A stretch of DNA of 64,000 nucleotides. Origin: Gammaproteobacteria bacterium RIFOXYD12_FULL_61_37 (lineage in GTDB: Bacteria; Pseudomonadota; Gammaproteobacteria; Chromatiales; Chromatiaceae). Positions 6,573 to 14,902 of this stretch are shown piece by piece. The stretch is from contig MGZB01000005.1 in the NCBI GenBank assembly GCA_001801995.1, forward strand, positions 1 through 64,000, written 5' to 3'. Below the pieces are notes generated by a model. That model searched no databases, was not told where the DNA came from, and worked only from the letters and a program-made list of their open reading frames with translations. The position numbers and the translations under genes were made by a program. The number at the start of each line of letters is the position of its first letter. Position 1 is the stretch's first letter.

Positions 6573-9500
6573 ATGCCCGCCAACAAACTGACCGCCGCTC
6601 AAGTCCGCCAAGTGTTGCCCGTTCTGGAGCAGGAGTTGGGCAATGCGGACTGTCAACGCCTTACCCAATTGCTCGACAGTTTTACAGGCACTACGCTCAA
6701 CTATGCCAGCATCCTCAGTGTTCTGTTCTCGGATCAAGACCAGCAAAAAGCCCAAAACAGTTTCCGTTCGTTCCGTAATCGCCTCAATGCGGCGGCGAAA
6801 GAAGCGGGTATTGCCTTGCAATTGGAGGCGGATAACCAAAAACGCAGTGCGCCCGAAGCGCGGGAATGCTGGTTTGTGGGTGAAGACACCAAAGTGGCGG
6901 ATATTGAACGCTATTCGGCGGAAGAAGCCTCGGATAGTGACAGTGCGAACCTTGTGCCAGCGAGAGGTAGGCCAGTGGATGGCAAACGCAGCATCAAGCT
7001 GTTTGTGAGTTATGCGCGGAAGGATAATGAGAAGGGTGATGTTGATAGATTCCTCGAAAAATTTGAGGAATATGCCCGTGTGTATGCAGGGGATTGCCGT
7101 TTCCAGATTTGGGCAGACTGGCATATTGCTATCGGGCAGGACTGGAACCGAGAAATTCTCGATGCCCTGAAAAAATGTGACTTTGGTTTGTTGTTTGTGA
7201 GCGTGTCTTTTCTTGATAGGCAATATATACGGGAACATGAGCTACCACAGTTATTGGCAACAGAACGAGCTTTACCTCTTGGTTTCAGGAAACTCGATAT
7301 TCACAAAGCTGATTTGCTTGGGGTAAAAGAACGGCAAATTTTTAGACTTAAAGATAAGCAGAAATTTTATAGTGAATGCCGTGGTGAGGATAAGCGTGGG
7401 GAGTTCTTTAGTGAATTGATTGCACAAATCAAAACCAGAATTGAGGCAATACCTACTGAACCACCGAGAAATCCCCCCCACCCTCCCTTTTGCGAAGGGG
7501 GGAGTGAAGAGGTGGAGTGCGTTGATTATGAGGAGCAGATTTCACAGCGGATGTGGGTGGAGGCGAAAAAAGGCTTTGATAAGAACCACACCCACAGCAA
7601 GGCGCGGGCGACCAGCATCCAGAATGTGCAAAGCCTGATTGACAAGGGCGAGGCGCATAACACTGACGAGGGAATTATTGCCACCCAATACCTGATGGAC
7701 TGGGTGAAGAGCAAAGATTCCCCCGCGTTTTGTGCCTTGCTGGGCGAATATGGCATGGGTAAAACCACCACCTGCAAAGCCTTGACCCGTGAGTTGCTGG
7801 AGCAGCGCAAGACCGATAAAACCCTGCCACTGGCGATTTACGTGGATTTGCGTGAATACACTTGGGATAAGCGGGTTGATTTCACGCTGGTTGATATTCT
7901 TGATCACATCCTGAAAAAAAGTTGGAAAGGGGGGCATGGTGATGTGGGGGTCAAGCCGCAGGATATTATTGATCAGGTGCAAACCAACCGCGCTTTGATG
8001 ATTTGGGATGGCTTGGATGAAGTCATCAACCACATGAGCAGCAAACTGGCGAATGATTTTATCCGCCAGCTTTGGCGCATCTTGCCGCCGTTGAAACAGG
8101 ATAAGACCCAACACCCGGATGCGGGCAAAATGCTGATGTCCTGCCGTTCGCATTATTTCCGTAATGTGCAGGAACAAAACGCAATGCTCACCAGCGAACA
8201 CCGCGACGGCATCAAGGGTCTGGATTATCAGGCGTTGATCCTGTTGCCGTTTGGTGAGGGACAGATTGAAACTTACCTGAGCAATAGCCTGTGTCTGGAT
8301 AAAGACAAATTGCAGAGTGTGCTGGGATTGATCCGTTCGGTACACAACCTGCCGGAAATGGCGGAACGCCCCTACACGCTGTCGTTGATTGCCCAGCATA
8401 TCCCGCAGATTGAGCAATTATCCTTGCGCGGTGAAACCATTAGGGGGGTCACGCTCTACCAAAGCATGGTGGATAGCTGGCTGTCCCGCGACACCGGCAA
8501 GCACCAATTCTCGCCGCAGCACAAAAAGCAGTTGATGGAATATCTGGCGGCGGCCTTGTGGAAAAGCGGGCAACGCCAATGGAGCGCCGATGATCTCGAC
8601 GAATGGCTGGATGATTTCCTCTATGAAAACCCCAAACTCGCTTCGGCTTATCAGAACTTTGACCGGGCAGTGCTGAAAGAAGATTTGCGTACTGCCACCT
8701 TCATCGTGCGCCCTGATGATAAGCATTTCCGCTTTGCGCATACGTCTTTGCAGGAATTCTTCTTTGCCTCCCATCTGCACCGGGCGTTGGTGAATGGAAT
8801 AAGGGCCGCGTGGAGAAACCCCTCCCAGCCTCCCCTTATCAGGGGAGGAGTTGATTCGGCGTACAACTTAGCTCCCTCCCCTGATAAGGGGAGGGGTGGG
8901 GAGGGGTTTCTTTCTCTGGAAACTCTGGACTTCCTCGCCCAACTCTTCGTCGGCGACCGCAATAAACGCAGTCGTTGTGAACAAGGCCTGTCCGCATGGC
9001 TGGCAACCCACGACCCGCAAAGCAGCAAACTCGTTTTTCACCTCTGGCTACTGTTGGCAAAGCACGGCGAAGTTGTGCCCTATCAGCGCATCGCTTTGGC
9101 GAGCGAAGACCTGTTCCAATGGGAAATTAAAGGAACAAAAGACCAACCGCTGCAACTGCATCATGTCGATTGGCAGGGCGCACGGCTGGAACAGGTGGCG
9201 TTCGATCACGTCGAATTCCGCCACTGCAATTTCCAGCAGGCGCGACTGTGGCAAAGCGAATTCCAGCATTGCCGGTTTGAGGCTTGCGCAATGGAAGAGG
9301 CTGATCTCACCGCCAGCCTGTGGCGGCTGAATGATCTGCGGCTGCTGGATGTCACGCACTGCCAACTCGCACATTCGCAATGGGTGCGTAACCAGGGGCA
9401 GGCATGGGGTAGCGTACTTGCGCATAACCAACGCACCGATCAGCACGTCCCCACCAGCGTGTGGGCGCACCTCAATGCAGGGCATGGTGGGGTGGTAACG

Positions 9501-10526
9501 TCAGTGACGTTCAGCCCGGATGGAGGCAGGCTGGCTTCCGGCTCTTGGGACCATACCCTGAAAATCTGGGATGTTGAGAGCGGCGAGTGCCTGAAAACCT
9601 TCGACCAGCATCAGGGAACGATTTGGTCAGTGACGTTCAGCCCGGGTGGAGGAAGGCTGGCTTCCAGCTCTTCAGACAAGACCGTGAAACTGTGGGATGT
9701 TGAGAGCGGCGAGTGCCTGCAAACCTTCGACCAGCATCAGGGTCGCGTAAATTCAGTGACGTTTAGCCCGGATGGAGGAAGGCTGGCTTCCGGCTCTTCA
9801 GACAAGACCGTGAAACTCTGGGATGTTGAGAGCGGCGAGTGCCAGAAAACCCTCGACCAGCATAGCAACAGGGTGAATTCAGTGACGTTCAGCCCGGATG
9901 GCGGAAGGCTGGCTTCCGGCTCGAATGACAAGACCGTGAAACTCTGGGATGTGGTGAGCGGCGCCTGCCTGAAAACCTTCGATCAGCATCAGGGTCCTGT
10001 CACGTCAGTGACGTTCAGCCCGGATGGAGGCAGGCTGGCTTCCGGCTCTTCAGACAAGACCCTGAAACTCTGGGATCTGGTGAGCGGCGAGTGCCTGCAA
10101 ACCTTCGATCAGCATCAGGGAGGCGTGAATTCAGTGGCGTTCAGCCCGGATGGAGGAAGACTGGCTTCCGGCTCTTGGGACAATATCCTGAAACTCTGGG
10201 ATCTGGTGAGCGGCGCCTGCCTGCAAACCTTCGACCAGCATCAGGACGGCGTGAATTCAGTGGCGTTCAGCCCGGATGGAGGAAGTCTGGCTTCCGGCTC
10301 GAATGACAAGACCCTGAAACTCTGGGATCTGGTGAGCGGCGCCTGCCTGAAAACCAGTTACCATCTGCCGCAGGGCCATGCCGCCACGCTTGACGTGAAA
10401 ACCGGGCGGATTATTTACGGTTCAGCGGCTGCGTGGCGGTGGTTGCGTTACCTTGAGGTATTGCTATCGGGCGAATCCATCCTGCACCCGGCCGAGATTT
10501 TCGGCGCATTGCCGGGGTCGGAGTAA
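6573..10526 (+). CDS. TIR-NACHT-pentapeptide-WD40 STAND protein, probable antiphage NLR-like sensor
   Basis: A 1317-residue multidomain protein. Order: an N-terminal helical module (1-100), a TIR-like domain (about 140-285; KLFVSYARKDNE, IWADWHIAIGQDW and an acidic REHEL helix), and a NACHT ATPase (Walker A GEYGMGKTT near 391-399, Walker B LMIWDGLDEV near 475-484). Then come a winged-helix/helical region, a pentapeptide-like stretch (about 865-920) and seven WD40 repeats of 42 residues (about 970-1255). This is the layout of STAND sensors in which C-terminal repeats recognise a trigger and TIR cleaves NAD+. Trigger and enzymatic activity are inferred. ATG 6573 is preferred over TTG 6564. Two palindromic DNA elements sit in frame inside the gene. 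Base composition and flanking duplication suggest horizontal transfer. Confidence 0.88.
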   Translation: MPANKLTAAQVRQVLPVLEQELGNADCQRLTQLLDSFTGTTLNYASILSVLFSDQDQQKAQNSFRSFRNRLNAAAKEAGIALQLEADNQKRSAPEARECWFVGEDTKVADIERYSAEEASDSDSANLVPARGRPVDGKRSIKLFVSYARKDNEKGDVDRFLEKFEEYARVYAGDCRFQIWADWHIAIGQDWNREILDALKKCDFGLLFVSVSFLDRQYIREHELPQLLATERALPLGFRKLDIHKADLLGVKERQIFRLKDKQKFYSECRGEDKRGEFFSELIAQIKTRIEAIPTEPPRNPPHPPFCEGGSEEVECVDYEEQISQRMWVEAKKGFDKNHTHSKARATSIQNVQSLIDKGEAHNTDEGIIATQYLMDWVKSKDSPAFCALLGEYGMGKTTTCKALTRELLEQRKTDKTLPLAIYVDLREYTWDKRVDFTLVDILDHILKKSWKGGHGDVGVKPQDIIDQVQTNRALMIWDGLDEVINHMSSKLANDFIRQLWRILPPLKQDKTQHPDAGKMLMSCRSHYFRNVQEQNAMLTSEHRDGIKGLDYQALILLPFGEGQIETYLSNSLCLDKDKLQSVLGLIRSVHNLPEMAERPYTLSLIAQHIPQIEQLSLRGETIRGVTLYQSMVDSWLSRDTGKHQFSPQHKKQLMEYLAAALWKSGQRQWSADDLDEWLDDFLYENPKLASAYQNFDRAVLKEDLRTATFIVRPDDKHFRFAHTSLQEFFFASHLHRALVNGIRAAWRNPSQPPLIRGGVDSAYNLAPSPDKGRGGEGFLSLETLDFLAQLFVGDRNKRSRCEQGLSAWLATHDPQSSKLVFHLWLLLAKHGEVVPYQRIALASEDLFQWEIKGTKDQPLQLHHVDWQGARLEQVAFDHVEFRHCNFQQARLWQSEFQHCRFEACAMEEADLTASLWRLNDLRLLDVTHCQLAHSQWVRNQGQAWGSVLAHNQRTDQHVPTSVWAHLNAGHGGVVTSVTFSPDGGRLASGSWDHTLKIWDVESGECLKTFDQHQGTIWSVTFSPGGGRLASSSSDKTVKLWDVESGECLQTFDQHQGRVNSVTFSPDGGRLASGSSDKTVKLWDVESGECQKTLDQHSNRVNSVTFSPDGGRLASGSNDKTVKLWDVVSGACLKTFDQHQGPVTSVTFSPDGGRLASGSSDKTLKLWDLVSGECLQTFDQHQGGVNSVAFSPDGGRLASGSWDNILKLWDLVSGACLQTFDQHQDGVNSVAFSPDGGSLASGSNDKTLKLWDLVSGACLKTSYHLPQGHAATLDVKTGRIIYGSAAAWRWLRYLEVLLSGESILHPAEIFGALPGSE
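7472..7504. repeat. Short palindromic repeat in frame within the STAND gene
   Basis: A C-run, a CTCCCTT/AAGGGGG hairpin and a G-run encode NPPHPPFCEGG between the TIR and NACHT domains. It resembles half of the dispersed C-rich palindromes common in cyanobacteria and Thiotrichales. The reading frame is kept. Confidence 0.5.
8813..8916. repeat. About 100-bp palindromic element inserted in frame in the STAND gene
   Basis: Left arm 8813-8850 and right arm 8872-8916 are near-perfect inverted copies (each contains CCTCCCCTTATCAGGGGAGG or its complement, and ends in GAGAAA/TTTCTC). They are separated by about 21 bp. The insert translates as NPSQPPLIRGG ... APSPDKGRGGEGF without a stop. It falls between the NACHT-associated helical region and the pentapeptide stretch, a place likely to tolerate a loop. 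Confidence 0.8.
9480..10350 (+). repeat. Seven near-identical 126-bp WD40-coding repeats
   Basis: Seven consecutive 42-codon units share the frame SVTFSPDGGRLASGS.DKT.KLWD..SG.CL.TFDQHQ. Differences are concentrated at a few codons: the two or three before the first SV, the residue after GS (W, S, N) and the E/A before the Cys. High DNA identity between units implies recent expansion or gene conversion. Confidence 0.9.
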
Positions 10527-10965
10527 CCTGGCCTTACGCCTCTTCTGGAATGTTAAGGCCAATAGGGCGGAGACCCTTCGCAGATCCCATGCCATTCGCC
10601 ATGTAAGCAGGTCAAAATCAATGCCGGGGTGTCTTCGATCTCGTTATACGTTTTGGGACATCCAAGTCCCCAAAACGCACTCGATCTTCGACAACTCTTT
10701 GTGCCCCGATCGCCCTGCGTCCGTTGCGACTCCGGACTCCCTCGCTGGGGAGCCCTCCGTCACAACTCCCGCAAATGGCTTAACGGCGTGTCGGGATGCG
10801 CTCTGCATAGGGCCTCCGCTGGTTGCGGGATTTCCAATCCCTCCACCAACTCCGGCCCCACGCCCGCGCCCTACGCCTATCGGGGACTACCAGCCCTCGC
10901 TTCGCTCTCCATGGCTGGCAGCGGCGGTCGGGCTTGATTGATTTCAAGACCTGATCCTGACCCCG
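10527..10965. other. Right end of the STAND cassette, no gene seen
   Basis: About 440 bp without a supported gene. A 162-residue open frame runs through part of it but has no family-like features. Near the right edge (10943-10964) is CAAGACCTGATCCTGACCCC, which resembles the arm of the REP-like palindrome at 53605-53656. Chromosomal homology resumes at about 10966 inside the tatD remnant. Confidence 0.4.
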
Positions 10966-11028
10966 GAAGTCACCCCCGTAGGGGCCGAGGCCCACCCGGT
11001 CCAGGTGGCAATGGGAATCGATGAGCAT
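10966..11028 (-). pseudogene. tatD 5' remnant
   Basis: The first 21 codons read MLIDSHCHLDRVGLGPYGGD, matching the intact tatD at 5348-6124 with few changes. Homology then stops at about 10966. It follows pilZ with the native spacing (8 bp), so this is the original chromosomal tatD locus cut by the cassette, or a duplicate of its start. Confidence 0.85.
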
Positions 11029-11035
11029 GGAATGG

Positions 11036-11401
11036 CTACATGGTATGGGTCGGCCGTTCGGCCTTGAGGGCGCCGGCCAGGTAGCCTTCGATCTTGTTGC
11101 GGGCCATGCCGTCGTCCTGGTTGCTGAACTGGACGCCGATGCCGGGGGCGCGGTTGCCTTCAGCCCCCACGGGGGTGACCCAGATGACCTTGCCGGCCAC
11201 GGGGATGCGTTCCGCCTCGTCCATCAGGGAAAGCAGCATGAAGACCTCGTCGCCCAGCTTGTATTTCTTGGTGGTCGGGATGAAGAGACCGCCATTCTTG
11301 ACGAAGGGCATATAGGCTGCGTAGAGGGCATTCTTGTCTTTGATGGTCAGGGAGAGGATTCCCTGCCGGGGACCTCCCGGCATATTCATACCCACGGCCA
11401 T
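11036..11401 (-). CDS. pilZ: PilZ, type IV pilus assembly protein
   Basis: A 121-residue PilZ-fold protein of the pilus type. It lacks the RxxxR and D/NxSxxG c-di-GMP motifs, as does Pseudomonas PilZ, and keeps FVKNGGLFIPTTKKYKLGDEV and PGIGVQF. In Pseudomonas PilZ is needed for type IV pilus biogenesis through FimX/PilB contacts. Its ATG overlaps the holB stop (TAATG), implying translational coupling. A deleted copy lies at 6132-6236. Confidence 0.9.
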   Translation of the reverse strand: MAVGMNMPGGPRQGILSLTIKDKNALYAAYMPFVKNGGLFIPTTKKYKLGDEVFMLLSLMDEAERIPVAGKVIWVTPVGAEGNRAPGIGVQFSNQDDGMARNKIEGYLAGALKAERPTHTM

Positions 11402-12390
11402 TAGCGGACTCCGGATTGCTTTTCGGTCTTGGTGGTGAACGACAACAGTAGCGCCTCTAATTGTAGCTGCATGTTCAGTTGCCGTTCGATTGCCCCGCTC
11501 AGGGGATAAATGGCGGTCAGATGGCCTTGCCATTCGGCGCCCGGTTTCTTGGCGGCCAGGGTAAGGAGTTGCTCAAGCGCGTCGGGATTGAACAGGTCGC
11601 GGCAGCCAGTATTGGCCGCCAGCCGCACAAGATCAACCAGCAGGCTCGTTATCCATTGCAGGACGAGCGGCAGATCCCGCTTGTGCCACTCCTCCGCCAG
11701 GGCGATGGGGTCTGCGCCGCCGGCAAAGAGCTTCAGGAGTTGTTCGATGATGGTGCTTCGCAATTTCTGCTTTTCGGGGTCGGCGAGGGCCAGGGCCTTG
11801 AACGGCGCCCCGGCAGAGACGGCCAGGAGGGTCGCCCAGTCCTGTTCGCCCTGCGGGCCGAGCCATGCCAGCGCCTGCGCCTTGGGCGGCACGGGAAAGG
11901 TGATGGATTGGCAACGGCTGCGGATGGTGGCGGGCAGCGCCCCCGGCCGGGAGGTCAGGAGCAGGATCAGGGTGGAGGGGGTGGGCTCTTCCAGGGTCTT
12001 CAACAGGGCGTTGCTGGCCGCGTCGTTCATGGCGTCGGCAGGACGGATGATCCAGATCTTGTGGCCGCCGAACTGGCTGGAGATGGTCTCGCGCCGGGTG
12101 AACTCCCTTATCCGGTCGATGCGGATCGCCTTGCCCTCTTCCTCCGGCTCCACCCAGGAGAGGTCGGGGTGGGTGCCGGCCTGGAGCAACAGGCAGGCCC
12201 GGCATTGACCGCAGGCAGCCCCTTCGTCGCCGGGGGTCAGGCAGAGCAGCCCCCGCCCGAACGCCTCGGCGAAGAGCCGCTTGCCGACGCCCTCCGGCCC
12301 CTGGAACAACAGGGCATGGGGAATCCTGCCCTGCCTATGGAGGCTGCGCATGCGGTGCCATTGGGATTGCTGCCAGGGGAGGTAGTTCAT
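11401..12390 (-). CDS. holB: DNA polymerase III subunit delta'
   Basis: A 329-residue clamp-loader delta' subunit. The AAA+ P-loop is GPEGVGKRLF, and a four-Cys zinc site is seen around CLTPGDEGAACGQCRAC. The conserved stretch NALLKTLEEP is followed by a sensor-1 region ending in SRC. It overlaps tmk by four bases (ATGA) and pilZ by one. A remnant of its 3' end is duplicated at 6221-6302. Confidence 0.95.
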   Translation of the reverse strand: MNYLPWQQSQWHRMRSLHRQGRIPHALLFQGPEGVGKRLFAEAFGRGLLCLTPGDEGAACGQCRACLLLQAGTHPDLSWVEPEEEGKAIRIDRIREFTRRETISSQFGGHKIWIIRPADAMNDAASNALLKTLEEPTPSTLILLLTSRPGALPATIRSRCQSITFPVPPKAQALAWLGPQGEQDWATLLAVSAGAPFKALALADPEKQKLRSTIIEQLLKLFAGGADPIALAEEWHKRDLPLVLQWITSLLVDLVRLAANTGCRDLFNPDALEQLLTLAAKKPGAEWQGHLTAIYPLSGAIERQLNMQLQLEALLLSFTTKTEKQSGVR

Positions 12391-13049
12391 GGTGATGTGG
12401 GCTTGAGGCCTGAGACTGGAGATTTGAGGAAGTCATCGATGACCTCGGCCAATTGGCGCTCCACCCCCGCCAAGGGCAAGGAGGCGTCGATGCGCTTGAT
12501 GCGATCCGGTTCGGCTGCGGCCAGTTCCAGATAACCTTGCCGCACCGCCTGAAAAAAACGGCCGGTCTCGCTTTCGAAGCGGTCGGCGGCCGAGCGCCTT
12601 CCTGCCCGCTCCAGCCCCTGCTCGACCGGCAGGTCCAGCAGCAGAGTGAGGTCGGGGCGCATCCCCTTCTGCACCCAGGCCTCCATGACGGCTATGCGCT
12701 CCCTGGCGATGCCCCGGCCCGCGCCCTGATAGGCGTAGGTGGCGTCGGTAAAGCGATCGCAGAGGACATCGGTCCCCTGCCCCAGCGCCGGCAGGATCTT
12801 TTGCGCTAGGTGTTCCGCCCGCGCCGCGAACATGAGCAGGAGCTCGGTATCCTCGCCCATTCCCTCCTGGCGGTGGCCGAGCAGGAGCGCGCGCAGCTCT
12901 TCGCCGAGGGGCGTTCCGCCCGGCTCGCGGGTGGTCAACACCGCCCTGCCCGCCTGGATCAGCCGGTCGCGCACAAAGGCGAGGCAGGTGCTTTTGCCCG
13001 CGCCCTCGATCCCCTCGATGGTGATGAAACGGCCTGGGTTGCGGGGCAT
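12387..13049 (-). CDS. tmk: Thymidylate kinase
   Basis: A 220-residue dTMP kinase with P-loop EGIEGAGKST, the TREPGGTPLGE substrate motif and the DRFTDATYAYQGAGRG region. It phosphorylates dTMP to dTDP. It is in the standard mltG-tmk-holB order, four bases upstream of the mltG stop and overlapping holB by four bases. Confidence 0.97.
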   Translation of the reverse strand: MPRNPGRFITIEGIEGAGKSTCLAFVRDRLIQAGRAVLTTREPGGTPLGEELRALLLGHRQEGMGEDTELLLMFAARAEHLAQKILPALGQGTDVLCDRFTDATYAYQGAGRGIARERIAVMEAWVQKGMRPDLTLLLDLPVEQGLERAGRRSAADRFESETGRFFQAVRQGYLELAAAEPDRIKRIDASLPLAGVERQLAEVIDDFLKSPVSGLKPTSP

Positions 13050-13053
13050 CCGG

Positions 13054-14058
13054 CTATCTCTTCAATTGAAACTGGCGCACGGCCGCGTTGTGGTCGTTCA
13101 GCGTGGCCGAAAACTGGTGGGTTCCGTCGCCACGGGCGACAAAATAGAGGCTGTCACCCTTGGCCGGATGCATGGCCGCCTCCAGGGAGGCCTTGCCCGG
13201 CATGCAGATAGGGGTGGGCGGCAGCCCCTTGCGCATGTAGGTGTTGTAGGGGCTGTCCGCCTGCAAGTCCACGCGGCGTATGTTGCCCTGGTAGTTTTCG
13301 CCCATGCCGTAGATCACGGTGGGATCGGTCTGGAGCCGCATCCCCTTTTGCAGCCGCCGCACGAAGACGCCCGCGATCTCTTTGCGCTCGGTCTCCACCG
13401 CCGTCTCCTTTTCCACGATGGAGGCGAGGATCAACGCCTCGTAAGGGGTTGCAATGGGCAGATCGCCGGCCCTCTGCCGCCACAGGCGGGAGAGGGTCTC
13501 ATCCATGTCGCGGTAGGATCGTTCCAGAAACTCCTTGTCGGTCATGCCGCGCTCGAATCGATAGGTCTCCGGCAAAAACCGCCCCTCCGGATGTTCCCCT
13601 CCCCGCCCCAGACGCTTCATGATCTCCTCGGGCGGCAGGTCCTTCAGGGTCTGTTTCAGCGCCGGGTGTCCGGCAATGGCGGCCAGCATCTCGCGAATGT
13701 TCCAGCCCTCGACCAGGGTGAGGCTGTATTGAACCGGTTTGTCGTACTGCAAGATGTCCAGCAATTCCCTGGGTGTGGTGCCGGCCGGGACGTAGAACTC
13801 GCCGACGCGGAGACGCCCGGTCCGTCCGGTGGCGCGGGCAAAGGCGTAGAGGAAGAGACCGGAATCGAGGGCGCCTTGCTGTTCCAGGTCGCGGGAGAGG
13901 GTGCGGAAGGACATGCCGGGCTCGACCATGACATTCATCCCCTGGGCGGGGAGGTTCATCGGCCGGTCGAGAAACCCGTTTCCCCGGTAGAGCAAAATAC
14001 CTGTGGTCATTACGATCGACAGCACAAGCAGGATCAAGAGCCGCCCCATGGTCTTCAT
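13054..14058 (-). CDS. mltG: Endolytic murein transglycosylase MltG (YceG)
   Basis: A 334-residue protein with one N-terminal TM segment (about 5-24) and a YceG domain. The catalytic Glu lies in the ALILASIVEKET stretch. It cleaves nascent glycan strands at the inner membrane and sets their length. It overlaps pabC by four bases. Confidence 0.95.
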   Translation of the reverse strand: MKTMGRLLILLVLSIVMTTGILLYRGNGFLDRPMNLPAQGMNVMVEPGMSFRTLSRDLEQQGALDSGLFLYAFARATGRTGRLRVGEFYVPAGTTPRELLDILQYDKPVQYSLTLVEGWNIREMLAAIAGHPALKQTLKDLPPEEIMKRLGRGGEHPEGRFLPETYRFERGMTDKEFLERSYRDMDETLSRLWRQRAGDLPIATPYEALILASIVEKETAVETERKEIAGVFVRRLQKGMRLQTDPTVIYGMGENYQGNIRRVDLQADSPYNTYMRKGLPPTPICMPGKASLEAAMHPAKGDSLYFVARGDGTHQFSATLNDHNAAVRQFQLKR

Positions 14059-14894
14059 GCATCACTCCCAAAGGCCTTGCGCCAAACCGCGTTCATGAGG
14101 CGAGGGTCCAGCCTGGATAGATCGAATCGAGTTTCGCCCAGATATTCTACCCGACGGATACCCCAGAGGGCGTTGGTCAGAAAGACTCCATCGGCCGCAA
14201 ACAGATCTTTCTTGGAAATGGCCGTTTCTTCCAGGTGAATACCCAGCCCCGCTGCCGCCTCGATCACGCAGGCGCGCATCACGCCCGCCACGCCGCAGCG
14301 GTCCAACGCGGGGGTCAGCAGGCGCCCAGAACGCATCAGAAAAAGGTTGCTGCTGACGCCCTCGATGACGCTCCCCCCGCAGTCGGACATGATGCCTTCG
14401 GCGATGGCAGGATCATCCCATTCCCTTCTGGCCATGACCTGTTCCAGCCGGTTCAGGTGTTTCAGTCCAGCCAGAGAGGGATTAAGGCCCAAGGGCGTCT
14501 TGCACAGGATGGCCCTGATGGCGGGGGCATCGGCTGGAGGGGGCAATGATTCGTCGATATGGAATTGAACGATCCGGGTCGGCGCAAGGGGCTGGGGTAC
14601 GCCATAGCCGCGCCGCCCAATGCCCCGCGTGAGGATCAATTTCGCCACGCCCGTCCCGAGGCCGGCCAGTTGCCGGATCTCAGCAAGCAACAGACCGGTT
14701 TCAGGCAGGGGAAGCCCCAGCCGGTCGCAACCGGCCGAAAGCCGGGCCATATGGCCCTGCCAGAGTGAGGGAGAACCCTTGATGACGGCGATGGTTTCGA
14801 ACAACCCATCGCCATAGGCCAGTCCTCGATCCCGCGCATCGATCAGGCCGCCTTCGCGGCCGTTGATCAGGGTGCGGGAACCGCCGCCGGGCAA
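14055..14894 (-). CDS. pabC: Aminodeoxychorismate lyase
   Basis: A 279-residue PLP class IV enzyme that makes 4-aminobenzoate from aminodeoxychorismate in folate synthesis. The PLP Lys is in GLKHLNRLEQV, and the DRGLAYGDGLFET stretch is typical. The start at 14894 follows the fabF stop by 8 bp; an internal start is possible. The position between fabF and mltG is canonical. Confidence 0.92.
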   Translation of the reverse strand: MPGGGSRTLINGREGGLIDARDRGLAYGDGLFETIAVIKGSPSLWQGHMARLSAGCDRLGLPLPETGLLLAEIRQLAGLGTGVAKLILTRGIGRRGYGVPQPLAPTRIVQFHIDESLPPPADAPAIRAILCKTPLGLNPSLAGLKHLNRLEQVMARREWDDPAIAEGIMSDCGGSVIEGVSSNLFLMRSGRLLTPALDRCGVAGVMRACVIEAAAGLGIHLEETAISKKDLFAADGVFLTNALWGIRRVEYLGETRFDLSRLDPRLMNAVWRKAFGSDA

Positions 14895-14902
14895 GTGGGC
14901 AA

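Noticed and set aside
10453-10941. 162-codon frame after the STAND gene
   Set aside because: It overlaps the STAND 3' end, is rich in Pro/Arg/Ser without domain pattern and has no ribosome-binding site.
6303-10965. Prophage or integrase-driven island carrying the STAND gene
   Set aside because: No integrase, transposase, tRNA target or short target duplication; the borders are instead homologous to the chromosome.
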